8,812 bases of DNA from Oceanicaulis sp. (lineage in GTDB: Bacteria > Pseudomonadota > Alphaproteobacteria > Caulobacterales > Maricaulaceae): assembly GCA_007571185.1 (NCBI GenBank), contig RKRX01000036.1, positions 1-8,812 of the forward strand, read 5' to 3'. Under the pieces are notes generated by a model. It was not told the origin of the DNA. It saw only the letters and a program-made list of their open reading frames with translations, and did no database searches. The translations under genes were made by a program, and so were the position numbers. Within the stretch, counting starts at the first letter, position 1, and every line of letters starts with the position of its first letter. This document shows positions 1-7,273 of this stretch, piece after piece.

Positions 1-23
1 AGCTGGGAGTCTGATCCGACGCC

Positions 24-2330
24 ATGATGCCCGATACCTCGTCTCCAAATACACGTGGCCCGCGCCGCCTGCTCAGCCGGATTCGGGATTTGATGGCCGT
101 CCATGAGGATGCTCAGAAACGGCTTGACCGATTGACGGACATCATTGCCGCAGAGACCGGCTCGGATGTGTGTTCGATCTATCTGGTTCAACCTTCGGGA
201 GCCTTGGAACTGTCGGCCACTCATGGCCTAAACCCCGGTGCGGTGCACGCGGTGCGCTTGCGCGCGGGCGAGGGACTCGTAGGGGTTGTGGCGCGCAAGG
301 CGCGACCCTTTGCAGTTGAAGACGCACCGGCTCATCCCAATTTCGCCTATAAGCCGGAAACGGGGGAAGAACCCTATAAAAGCTTTGTGGGCGTGCCGAT
401 CTTGCGCGGCGGTCGTCTTGTCGGGGTGCTGACCGCCCAGACCGCTTCCATGTGGCTCACCACCGAAGAAGAAATCGAAACGCTTCAAACGGTGGCCATG
501 CTGCTGGCGGAGATCGTCGCTTCCGGTGAGTTGGTGAGGGCCGAAGGGTTTTCCGGGCTGGAAGTACGGTTGTCCAAACCTGAACGGTTGCAGGGGCTGG
601 CGCTGTCGTCCGGCGTGGTCCGCGGCGTTGCGGTCAAGCAGGAGCCTCATGTCGTTTCTGCTCGTCTGGTGGCCGATGACGCGAATGCAGAAGAAGCGCG
701 TCTGAACGAGGCGGTCGCCCGCCTGCGTCGCTCGGTGGACCAGCTTTTGGTGTCAGGGCGCGTGCCCATGGGCACGCCCTCTCGCGAGGTTCTGGAAACG
801 TATCGTATGTTCGCTCATGATCGGGGCTGGCTTAGCCGGTTGGGTGAGGCTATTCGCGCCGGTCTGACTGCAGAGGCTGCGGTAGAGCGGGTGCGTAACG
901 AACATCGCGCCCGCCTGATGAAGACGCGCGATACGCATTTTCAGGAGCGTCTGCACGATCTGGAAGATCTGGCCAATCGCCTTTTGCGCCATCTGGCTCG
1001 GCCCGAGGACAATCGGGCTGAGGTCCTGCCCGAAAACACCGTCTTGATCGCTCGCTCGGTAGGTCCGGCGGAGTTGCTGGAGTATGACCGCACCCGGCTG
1101 GTCGGCGTTGCGGTGGAGGAGGGCTCTCTGACCGGTCATGCCGCCATCGTCGCCAAAGCCCTGGGTATTCCCATGGCAGGGCGCTTTGACGGCATGCTGG
1201 ATCGTGTGGAAAAAGGGGATCAGGTGATTCTGGATGGAGAGTTCGGCTTGCTGCATGTGCGCCCCTCTGAGGAGGTCAGCAGGGCCTACGACGAACGTAT
1301 CCAGGTGCTCGCCGAGCGCCAGCGCGCCTTTGCTCATTTGCGCGATGCGCCTGTGCAAACCGCCGATGGTCAGCCGCTCACCTTGTCGATGAATGCAGGT
1401 CTTCTGGTTGAAATGAATCGTTTGGAGGACACGGGCGCGGCGGGTGTGGGCCTGTTCCGCACCGAGTTCCAGTTCATGGTGGCCGACACTTTGCCGCGCC
1501 TGAGCGCCCAGATAGAGCTATACAGAGCTGTCCATGAGGCAGCGGGCGACAAACCGGTGGTGTTTCGTACACTGGATTTGGGCGGGGATAAAATGACCCC
1601 GTTCACCCCATCCATGCGGGAACCCAATCCGGCGCTGGGCTGGCGGGCCTTGCGCATGGGTCTGGACCGTCCAGCTTTGATCCGGTATCAGCTGCGCGCG
1701 TTGCTGCGCGCCTCGGGCGGGCGCGAGCTGAATGTGCTGTTTCCCATGATCTCGGTCGCTGATGAGCTGGCGCGGGTGCGCGAGGTTCTGGAAACTGAAT
1801 TGAGATTGGCGCGCCGACACGGCCATGAGACGCCTGACAAGATCCGCGTGGGGCTGATGGTGGAGACCCCGGCGGTCGCCTTTGCACCGGACGCTTGCCT
1901 GGAACTTGCCGATTTTGTTTCTGTAGGGGCGAACGATCTGATGCAGTATTTCTTCGCGGCTGATCGGCAGAATTCCCGTGTGTCTGACCGCTATGACGCA
2001 ATCAGCGCGCCCGCATTGGGTTTGCTCAAGGCGGTTCAGAAATCCTGCGCCGATCACGGCAAACCGGTGACGGTTTGCGGTGAGTTGGCGGGACGACCTT
2101 TGGAGGCGTGCGTGCTGGCCGGTCTGGGTTATCGCAGTTTATCCATGGCGGCAGGTTCGATCAGCTTGGTCAGGCAGGCCCTGGCGGGATGTGATCTAAG
2201 CCGCCTGACGCCTTGGCTGGAAGCAGAAATACACAAAGGCGCCCGATCAGGTGCGATGAGTCTCAGAGAACGGTTGCTTTGTGATGGAAAAACGGCCGGA
2301 ATCGCACGAGAACGGATTGATCAAAACTGA
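24..2330 (+). CDS. ptsP: Phosphoenolpyruvate-protein phosphotransferase PtsP (enzyme I of the nitrogen PTS, EI-Ntr)
   Basis: This cytoplasmic enzyme autophosphorylates from phosphoenolpyruvate and passes the phosphate to the NPr protein of the nitrogen-related PTS, a regulatory relay rather than a sugar importer. The 768 residues show the full PtsP layout: an N-terminal GAF domain (about 20-170), the PEP-utiliser N-terminal/HPr-binding helical region (about 185-330), the swivelling phosphohistidine domain with GSLTGHAAIVAK (catalytic His372), and the PEP-binding barrel (about 445-720). In the barrel I see GLFRTEF (Arg479), FRTLDLGGDK, NPALGWRALR, the metal ligands Glu614 (MVETPA) and Asp638 (GANDLMQ), and the catalytic Cys685 (VCGELAG). 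The GAF domain distinguishes it from sugar-PTS enzyme I. The length is normal for the family. The start is the first of two adjacent ATGs (24 and 27). The GGGAG at 5-9 is rather far upstream, so translation may be coupled to a gene outside the window. No terminator is visible before the next gene. Confidence 0.96.
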   Translation: MMPDTSSPNTRGPRRLLSRIRDLMAVHEDAQKRLDRLTDIIAAETGSDVCSIYLVQPSGALELSATHGLNPGAVHAVRLRAGEGLVGVVARKARPFAVEDAPAHPNFAYKPETGEEPYKSFVGVPILRGGRLVGVLTAQTASMWLTTEEEIETLQTVAMLLAEIVASGELVRAEGFSGLEVRLSKPERLQGLALSSGVVRGVAVKQEPHVVSARLVADDANAEEARLNEAVARLRRSVDQLLVSGRVPMGTPSREVLETYRMFAHDRGWLSRLGEAIRAGLTAEAAVERVRNEHRARLMKTRDTHFQERLHDLEDLANRLLRHLARPEDNRAEVLPENTVLIARSVGPAELLEYDRTRLVGVAVEEGSLTGHAAIVAKALGIPMAGRFDGMLDRVEKGDQVILDGEFGLLHVRPSEEVSRAYDERIQVLAERQRAFAHLRDAPVQTADGQPLTLSMNAGLLVEMNRLEDTGAAGVGLFRTEFQFMVADTLPRLSAQIELYRAVHEAAGDKPVVFRTLDLGGDKMTPFTPSMREPNPALGWRALRMGLDRPALIRYQLRALLRASGGRELNVLFPMISVADELARVREVLETELRLARRHGHETPDKIRVGLMVETPAVAFAPDACLELADFVSVGANDLMQYFFAADRQNSRVSDRYDAISAPALGLLKAVQKSCADHGKPVTVCGELAGRPLEACVLAGLGYRSLSMAAGSISLVRQALAGCDLSRLTPWLEAEIHKGARSGAMSLRERLLCDGKTAGIARERIDQN

Positions 2331-2413
2331 GACTTTTACTCTAACAACCCGGAGGCAAGATTGGAGCATCACACTTTGAAAGGGTATCCACAGTGACATG
2401 GCGGAGGGCGAAC

Positions 2414-3190
2414 ATGGCGGCGCGTCACTATGAGCCGACACCTGATGATGAAGGTTTGAAGCTTGTGGATGTTGCATGCGACGATTCTGTTATTTCTGTG
2501 GAGGAAATGAGTCTTGGTGAGCGTCTGCACAGACGCCGGGTCGGGACCGACCTCACTCTTGACGATGTCTCTGTGCGCACCCGAATCAAGCGCAATTATC
2601 TTGAAGCCTTTGAGATGATGGATTCTCGCGGCCTGCCTTCACGGGCTTATGCGGTGGGTTATCTGCGTATTTATGCTGATTTCCTGGGGCTCAATGGCGA
2701 TGAGTGCGTGCAACAGTTCGAGATGGAGCTGGAATGTGAGCCCGGTCGGATCGAACCCATGGCGCCACAGGAAAGGAGCCGGATCAAACTGCCGCGCGGT
2801 CTGGTCGGGATAGTGTTCATTCTGGGTTGCGGACTGGGTGTTGCGGGTCTGTACGGCAATTATGTCACCCGGTCTGAACCTTTCGCCGAGGCGCCGTCAG
2901 CGCTGGACACGCCCATGATCGAGAAAAGCCCGTTGATCGAGCTTGAGCTTGATGCCCGTCCGGTGGATCGCACCGCCATTTGGGGCGGGTTGCCCGATGC
3001 GCGTGGTGTGGACAATATCGTACTGGAGGCAACGAGCCATGTGGATATTGAGGTGCGTGACGCTTCGGGACGCATTCTGGCTGTACGGGAGCTGAAGCCG
3101 GGTGAGGTCTATCGTGTGCGGGATGAGCCGGGCCTGACGATCTCCACCAATGGCGATGTGCTGGTGCGGGCGGTGGGCCGTGGCGATTGA
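2414..3190 (+). CDS. rodZ: RodZ-like protein: cytoplasmic helix-turn-helix, one membrane segment, C-terminal DUF4115-like domain
   Basis: RodZ links MreB filaments to the cell-wall elongation machinery. Numbering from ATG 2414 (258 residues), the protein has a RodZ-type HTH (about 33-97, from [10 protein letters not shown] to YADFLGLNG), a basic linker, one membrane segment (about 128-150) and a short beta-rich tail (about 200-258) resembling the DUF4115 domain. In the HTH, Tyr79 and Tyr83 of [10 protein letters not shown] fall where E. coli RodZ has Phe60 and Tyr64, its MreB contacts. The frame is open back to GTG 2393, but ATG 2414 has GGAGGG at 2403-2408 with 5-base spacing, so I prefer it. 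The stop lies inside the start of ispG, and rodZ-ispG adjacency is also found in E. coli. The linker and tail are shorter than in E. coli RodZ, so orthology is likely but the exact role is inferred. Confidence 0.82.
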   Translation: MAARHYEPTPDDEGLKLVDVACDDSVISVEEMSLGERLHRRRVGTDLTLDDVSVRTRIKRNYLEAFEMMDSRGLPSRAYAVGYLRIYADFLGLNGDECVQQFEMELECEPGRIEPMAPQERSRIKLPRGLVGIVFILGCGLGVAGLYGNYVTRSEPFAEAPSALDTPMIEKSPLIELELDARPVDRTAIWGGLPDARGVDNIVLEATSHVDIEVRDASGRILAVRELKPGEVYRVRDEPGLTISTNGDVLVRAVGRGD

Positions 3191-4325
3191 AGATCACACC
3201 AGGGTCCGCCCTTGGCGCAGCGTTGATCGCCGGGCCAGCCGGCAGATTCATGTAGGCAAGGTCGCTGTGGGCGGGAATGCGCCGATCTCAGTGCAGTCCA
3301 TGACCAACACGCCCACCACGGATGCCAGTGCCACGATCAATCAGATCCGCCGATTGGAAGAGGCGGGCGCGGATATCGTTCGCGTCTCGTGCCCCGACCG
3401 GGATTCCACCCTTGCATTCAAGACTATCGCCAAAGCCGCCAAAGCGCCTCTGGTCGCTGATATTCATTTCCATTACAAGCGTGGCATCGAAGCGGCGGAA
3501 GCTGGGGCGGCTTGCCTGCGTATAAATCCAGGCAATATTGGCTCCATGGACCGAGTCAGGGAAGTGGTTTCCGCTGCCCGTGACCATGGTTGTTCTATCC
3601 GTATAGGAGTGAATGCAGGCTCTCTGGAGCGGGCGGTTCTGGAGAAGTATGGCGAGCCTTGCCCCGAAGCGATGGTGGACAGCGCACTCAACCATGCCCG
3701 CATTCTCGAAGATCTTGATTTCCGTGAATACAAAATCTCGGTGAAAGCCTCAGATATCTTTCTGACCGTCGCCGCTTATCAGGCTTTGGCCGAATCCACC
3801 GATGCGCCGCTGCATCTGGGGGTGACCGAAGCGGGTGGTTTGCGGACCGGCGGGGTGAAAAGCTCCATCGGAATGGGATCGTTGTTGTGGGCGGGAATTG
3901 GCGACACCATCCGCGTCTCGCTCTCTGCTGATCCGGTCGAAGAGATCAAGGTAGGCTATGACATCCTGAAATCCTTGGGGTTGCGCACCCGCGGCGTGAA
4001 CATCATCGCCTGTCCGAGTTGCGCGCGTCAAGGTTTTGACGTAATCAAGACGGTGGAAATTCTGGAACGCCGACTTGAGCACATCTCCGAACCCATCTCG
4101 CTGTCCATCATCGGCTGCGTGGTGAACGGACCGGGTGAGGCCGCTTACACCGATCTGGGCTTTACCGGGGGCGGTGCAGGGTCAGGCATGCTTTATTTCG
4201 CCGGTCAAACAGATAAGAAGGTGTCCAACGAGCATATGGTTGAGCGCATAGTCGAAGCGGTGGAGGATAAAGCCGCTAGGATGAAGGCGACGCGTGAGGC
4301 CGAAGGCGTGAGTGCGGCGGAATAG
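3180..4325 (+). CDS. ispG: 4-hydroxy-3-methylbut-2-en-1-yl diphosphate synthase IspG (GcpE)
   Basis: IspG is a cytoplasmic 4Fe-4S enzyme that reductively opens the ring of methylerythritol cyclodiphosphate (MEcPP) to give HMBPP, the penultimate step of the MEP isoprenoid pathway. The protein matches this family throughout: an N-terminal barrel ([41 protein letters not shown]) and a C-terminal cluster domain. The cluster ligands are visible as Cys278 and Cys281 (ACPSCARQG), Cys313 (GCVVNGPGE) and Glu320. With a GTG start at 3180 it has 381 residues and begins [12 protein letters not shown], leading into the usual [10 protein letters not shown]. This start overlaps the rodZ stop by 11 bases, which suggests translational coupling. 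In-frame ATGs at 3150 and 3156 would add a Cys/Trp-rich tail (WCGRW) that lies wholly inside rodZ and is unlikely. The Shine-Dalgarno is weak. All catalytic residues are intact. Confidence 0.96.
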   Translation: MAIEDHTRVRPWRSVDRRASRQIHVGKVAVGGNAPISVQSMTNTPTTDASATINQIRRLEEAGADIVRVSCPDRDSTLAFKTIAKAAKAPLVADIHFHYKRGIEAAEAGAACLRINPGNIGSMDRVREVVSAARDHGCSIRIGVNAGSLERAVLEKYGEPCPEAMVDSALNHARILEDLDFREYKISVKASDIFLTVAAYQALAESTDAPLHLGVTEAGGLRTGGVKSSIGMGSLLWAGIGDTIRVSLSADPVEEIKVGYDILKSLGLRTRGVNIIACPSCARQGFDVIKTVEILERRLEHISEPISLSIIGCVVNGPGEAAYTDLGFTGGGAGSGMLYFAGQTDKKVSNEHMVERIVEAVEDKAARMKATREAEGVSAAE

Positions 4326-4365
4326 GACGATTTGGGCCAAGGACCGATGCTGATACGGCCCGAAT

Positions 4366-4419
4366 GGAGGAAAATTCAGGATGGATATGTCTCGGGTTGC
4401 ACAAGGGATGTTGCTGTGA
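4366..4419 (+). promoter_or_regulatory. Strong ribosome binding site with 12-codon upstream reading frame before the ArsC-like gene
   Basis: GGAGGA at 4366-4371 lies 9 bases before ATG 4381, which opens a 12-codon frame (MDMSRVAQGMLL) ending at TGA 4417-4419. That stop overlaps the GTG 4416 start of the ArsC-like gene in a GTGA arrangement. It could be a leader peptide coupling translation of the main gene, or chance. Its codons alone cannot decide. Confidence 0.3.
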
Positions 4420-4757
4420 TCACGCTTTATGGTCTGAAGAACTGCGATACCTGCAGGAAGGCGCTGAAGGCGTTGGCCGCAGCCGGGTGTGAGCCCGCCT
4501 TCGTGGATATCCGGGTGCAAGCTGATCTGGCGGCCAAATTGCCAGCCTGGCTGGCCGCGCTGGGCGCCGGGGCTCTGGTGAATACCCGTTCCGCCACCTG
4601 GCGGGCGCTTGATGAGAGGGCGCGTGTGCGTGTTGAAACCAATCCGATGAAGTTGTTGGCTGAGCACCCCACTCTGATCCGGCGTCCAGTGATCGAATCC
4701 AAGCAAATCGTCACTGCAGGCTGGACCCCGGCGGTGCGGGACGCATTGCAGCTGTAA
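4416..4757 (+). CDS. ArsC/Spx-family thioredoxin-fold protein (YffB-like)
   Basis: This is a small cytoplasmic protein of the ArsC/Spx/YffB family. Members include arsenate reductases, the RNA polymerase-binding regulator Spx, and YffB proteins of uncertain function. The 113 residues show the family's beginning (ITLYGLKNCDTCRKAL, a CxxC with Cys10 and Cys13), the middle LVNTRSATWRALDE and the conserved IRRPVIE (Arg89-Arg90-Pro91) that contributes to the active site in ArsC. I place the start at GTG 4416 because AAGGGA at 4403-4408 is well spaced and the protein then begins exactly where the family does. The frame is open back to ATG 4332, but that extension resembles nothing in the family. 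It follows ispG by 90 bases. In E. coli the related yffB precedes dapE; no dapE follows here, and foreign-looking DNA begins right after the stop. There is no ars operon nearby, so arsenate reduction is not supported. Confidence 0.85.
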   Translation: MITLYGLKNCDTCRKALKALAAAGCEPAFVDIRVQADLAAKLPAWLAALGAGALVNTRSATWRALDERARVRVETNPMKLLAEHPTLIRRPVIESKQIVTAGWTPAVRDALQL

Positions 4758-5042
4758 TCAGGCTTGCATGGGGGTCTTGCCTAGCTGAGTGACATGAGTG
4801 TCCGGAACAGTCACTTTCAAGTCCGCATCCAGGAAGAATTCCGCCATGAGTCGCGTACCATGCTTGGGGATATAATCTCTAAACTCAGGTGGCGTACTTG
4901 GGAGGGGGATGTGGGCCCAGAGCGTCACTCATCCGGCAACGCCGAAAATCGCAGATTCACAGATTGACTCCAGCACCAATGTTGCATACCTGAGGTCGCT
5001 AGGCAGTGCCGCTTGGGCGGGTTTCAGCATCAAGTGGGGCAT
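4758..5042 (-). pseudogene. Unidentified minus-strand reading frame with one in-frame stop (possible decayed gene)
   Basis: On the minus strand a frame runs from ATG 5042 (MPHLMLKPAQAALPSDLRYA) to a TGA at 4931-4929. It continues in the same frame as VTLWAHIPLPSTPPEF, then GTRLMAEFFLDADLKVTVPD, to a second TGA at 4760-4758. That stop abuts the ArsC-like stop codon tail to tail. Codon choice looks coding-like on both sides of the internal stop. A single TGG to TGA change would explain it, giving AGWVTLW. I do not recognise the protein. On the + strand the same DNA is only the implausible N-terminal extension of the symporter frame (4909-5112). It may be a remnant of the mobile DNA whose other copy lies near 7214, or simply a chance open frame. 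Confidence 0.3.
4800..4859 (-). repeat. Left copy of a diverged 60-bp inverted repeat
   Basis: Read on the minus strand from 4859 to 4800, this segment aligns without gaps to 7214-7273 on the plus strand with 43 of 60 bases identical (counted by hand). Shared blocks are CGACTCATGGC and AAGTGAC. Mismatches are spread over all three codon positions of the common frame (5 first, 7 second, 5 third), so the copies do not look constrained as protein. It lies about 40 bp beyond the end of the core genes. Confidence 0.65.
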
Positions 5043-5112
5043 TCCTTCCGATTCGTTCAGTTGTCTGTCTGCGACGTGTGAATTTATCGTCGTCATACAT
5101 GGAGAAAGCGTT

Positions 5113-6567
5113 GTGCTGAATCTGCTTTCAGGACCTGGTCTTGTCTTTTTGCTTACCATAATTGCAACAATTCTGATTACTGTTGTTGCCAGGGTTCATT
5201 CTAGGAAACTGGGCGATGAGAGGCTTGCAACCCAGCAACTAAACAAATGGTTCATCGGGCTCAGCGCAGGCGCCACGGCGAATAGCGGCTTTGTGGTTAC
5301 GGCTGGGGTTGGCCTTGGGTACCTCTATGGCCTCCAGTGGTTGCTTTTGCCGATAGCATGGCTGATCGGCGATCTGGTGTTCTGGCGGCTCTTCCCGGCA
5401 CGGTTGAACGAGTATGGAACGCGGATTGGAGCTCGAACCCTTACAGACGTGGTTACAGGTCAAGGCAAATCTTCAACAAGTAAAATGACCATCATAGTGG
5501 TCGGATTGCTGGTTCTGCTGAGTTTGTCCGGTTACACAGCAGCTCAGTGGTTGGCGGGACAGAAATTCATCGCAGGAGCATTCGGGTTGGAACCCGTTCT
5601 ATCGCTAGTGCTATTTGCAGCTGTGATTGTCATTTATACCGCCATCGGTGGGTTTCGGGGGTCTATTTACGCTGACAGCTTCATGGCCATCGTTCGCATA
5701 ATTGGAACCGTTGTAGCACTTTGGGCTGTAGTTCATATAGCAAGCCAAAGCCCTGTTGAGTTTTCGAAAAACATACAAACCGCCGGACCCGATTTTCTCA
5801 ATATATTCGGGATGGGCAGTCCTTTGGTTATCATTGGATTTATGTTTGGCTTTGCTTGCGCTTCTCTCGGTTTCGGATTGGGACAACCACAGGTGACTAA
5901 TCGCTACTTGGCGGGACGCAATGGTCAAGAGACACAGTCAGCTTGGTGGATATACATCTTCTTCGTGCAGTTCACTTGGGTTGCAATGACTGTGTTCGGG
6001 CTTATTCTCAGAGGAATAATGCCAAATCTGGATGATCCAGAGGCCGGCCTTAGTATTTTCTTTGTTAATTACTTTGGCCCAATTTTGGCAGGTGTGATTG
6101 TTGCTGATATATTTTCGACTATAGCGGCAACCTCCAACAGTTTACTAGTGGCAATGGCACAAACAATTCGACATGATTTGTCGGGTTTTATTCACAGAAG
6201 ATTAGAGAAGTTGCCATTCTTCGTTTTTTCTTCTATATTGGGAATTGCCACGATGGTGTTTTCACTAACGGTCAAGGGCACGGTGCTCGATTTAGCCGTA
6301 AGTTCCATATCGATTATGGGCGCGGGTTTGGCGCCGGCAATCATGGTTAAGGTGCTGGGATGGAGAAACACAGAAACATCAATTTTAGCGGCAATCCTGA
6401 TGGGTTTGATAGCTGCGGTGCTCTGGAAAATGTCTGGGTATGCGGGGTTTGTGAATGAGGCCGCTCCGGGTATTTTCATCGGCCTGATCACTAATTTTGT
6501 CGTCGCAACAGTGGTGGATAGTACGTGGTTTCGGGCAGGAAACCAAAAGGAGGACGCAGCACCATGA
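5113..6567 (+). CDS. Sodium:solute symporter, SSS family (PutP-like)
   Basis: This is an inner-membrane Na+-coupled importer of the solute:sodium symporter family. From GTG 5113 it has 484 residues, a usual length for the family, and many hydrophobic segments (first about 7-27, the rest spread to about 468). Family landmarks appear in order: LSAGATANSGFVV (50-62, the unwound TM1 carrying part of the Na+ site), the YTAIGGFRGSIYADSF loop (175-190), GFGLGQPQVTNRYLAG (253-268) and ADIFSTIAATSNSLLV (331-346), where the hydroxyl residues of the Na2 site are expected. The order resembles the PutP proline symporter branch; the substrate is not determined. GTG 5113 has GGAGA at 5101-5105 with 7-base spacing. 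The open frame back to ATG 4909 adds 68 residues unlike any SSS protein. The gene is clearly AT-richer than ptsP (21 of 60 bases G/C at 6061-6120 against 42 of 60 at 1681-1740, both hand-picked lines), which suggests acquisition. It appears intact. Confidence 0.9.
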   Translation: MLNLLSGPGLVFLLTIIATILITVVARVHSRKLGDERLATQQLNKWFIGLSAGATANSGFVVTAGVGLGYLYGLQWLLLPIAWLIGDLVFWRLFPARLNEYGTRIGARTLTDVVTGQGKSSTSKMTIIVVGLLVLLSLSGYTAAQWLAGQKFIAGAFGLEPVLSLVLFAAVIVIYTAIGGFRGSIYADSFMAIVRIIGTVVALWAVVHIASQSPVEFSKNIQTAGPDFLNIFGMGSPLVIIGFMFGFACASLGFGLGQPQVTNRYLAGRNGQETQSAWWIYIFFVQFTWVAMTVFGLILRGIMPNLDDPEAGLSIFFVNYFGPILAGVIVADIFSTIAATSNSLLVAMAQTIRHDLSGFIHRRLEKLPFFVFSSILGIATMVFSLTVKGTVLDLAVSSISIMGAGLAPAIMVKVLGWRNTETSILAAILMGLIAAVLWKMSGYAGFVNEAAPGIFIGLITNFVVATVVDSTWFRAGNQKEDAAP

Positions 6568-6617
6568 AAGCCACCGACGTATCCGCGCTGCCTTTTGACA
6601 TGTCTCCGAAGGGTTGA
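6564..6617 (+). pseudogene. Truncated start of a gene coupled to the symporter
   Basis: ATG 6564 overlaps the symporter stop in an ATGA arrangement and has AGGAGG at 6548-6553 with 10-base spacing, a typical start for a second operon gene. The frame gives only MKATDVSALPFDMSPKG before TGA 6615. Nothing recognisable continues it in another frame beyond about 35 codons. I read this as the 5' end of a gene whose body was lost when the downstream DNA was rearranged. Its family cannot be told from 17 residues. Confidence 0.5.
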
Positions 6618-6960
6618 CCAGCGCTGCTAGGTTCGCACAAGGCGCACGACACAGCATCATTGATAGTTTGTTCCCAGAACCATGCCAGCGAGCGAGCTTG
6701 AGACAATCTTGGCAATGCCTATGAATCACGTGTCGCCAATGAAAGCAAATAAGTTTTTAGAGGCGTCTAGCCAATTGTCCGAGATGTTGCGACCTACTCT
6801 TGAGTATTTGACCCAAGCCGACTGCTCCGCCCGCCCCGGATGTCAAGCTTCACATTCTAATGAAGAAACGTCATGAAAAAGAACCTTATCTCGAGTTTTA
6901 CCTCAGGGTAGACCTTCACCTACCTCCTTGCCTCCATCTCCTGCTTCCTAGTAAAGCGAG
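6618..6960 (+). other. Stretch without a recognisable gene, probably decayed accessory DNA
   Basis: Several short frames exist here. One of 64 codons at 6682-6876 (MPASELETILAMPMNHV) lacks a Shine-Dalgarno site. A 12-codon frame starting at ATG 6873 overlaps its end. None resembles a known family or has convincing start signals. Composition is mixed. Its position between a truncated gene start and a broken transposase suggests remnant sequence, possibly including the lost 5' part of the transposase. Confidence 0.4.
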
Positions 6961-7192
6961 GTTTTGGTGGAAGAGTTTGAGCCTTGGCTGTACCTCAAGG
7001 GCATTTCGACGGGCGATTTCAGCGAGGCGCTATGTCTACATCTGGGCTGACGGGGTGTACTTTACGCCGCGCATGGACAGCGATCGGCAGTGTATGCTGG
7101 TGGTTATCGGTGTTGATGAACACGGCGAGAAGGATGTGCTGGCGATTGAGGACAGGTTCCGGGAGAATGCCGATAGCTGGTGAGACCTCCTA
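6961..7192 (+). pseudogene. IS256-family (Mutator-type) transposase fragment with deletion, frameshift and premature stop
   Basis: IS256-type transposases are DDE enzymes. Two pieces of one are visible in different frames. The first (6961 onward) reads EPWLYLKGISTGDFSEAL. The second (about 7014-7180) reads ISARRYVYIWADGVYF, then CMLVVIGVDEHGEKDVLA and FRENADSW. In intact members roughly 40 residues separate STGDFSEAL from SARRYVYIWADG; here they are directly joined at AGCGAGGCGCTA (7021-7032), which encodes the end of the first motif in one frame and the start of the second in the other. The second frame ends at TGA 7181, after which DLL follows, matching the family's SWRELL. So the stop probably replaced an Arg codon (CGA to TGA). 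The N-terminal third and the whole C-terminal half are missing. It cannot be active. WADGVY contains the first of the catalytic acidic residues. Confidence 0.85.
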
Positions 7193-7213
7193 ATTTCGAT
7201 GGTTTTCGCTCAA

Positions 7214-7273
7214 GGTACACGACTCATGGCAAAATCTCCCCCGCATCTGGGCTTGGAAGTGACCGTTCTAGGC
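7214..7273 (+). repeat. Right copy of a diverged 60-bp inverted repeat
   Basis: This matches the minus strand of 4859-4800 at 43 of 60 positions with no gaps, from GGTAC to the base pairs after GTTC. It starts about 20 bp after the recognisable transposase fragment ends. The similarity fades on both sides. The two copies point outward from the block holding the symporter, the truncated gene and the transposase remnant. Confidence 0.65.

Noticed and set aside
753..1358. Long minus-strand open frame of 201 codons opposite ptsP
   Set aside because: It is a shadow of a well-supported gene in GC-rich DNA, with no family resemblance.
3150..3179. ispG start at ATG 3150 or 3156
   Set aside because: It would add a Cys/Trp-rich stretch encoded inside rodZ that is unlike IspG N-termini.
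4332..4415. N-terminal extension of the ArsC-like protein from ATG 4332
   Set aside because: The family begins at ITLYG, and GTG 4416 has a well-spaced AAGGGA.
4748..4787. Possible hairpin (CAGCT/AGCTG with AGGC/GCCT) after the ArsC-like gene as terminator
   Set aside because: The pairing is interrupted by a 6-base bulge, the loop is long, and no T-tract follows.
4909..5112. N-terminal extension of the symporter from ATG 4909
   Set aside because: The 68 extra residues resemble no SSS protein. GTG 5113 has a good ribosome site and gives the usual length. The same DNA reads more plausibly on the minus strand.
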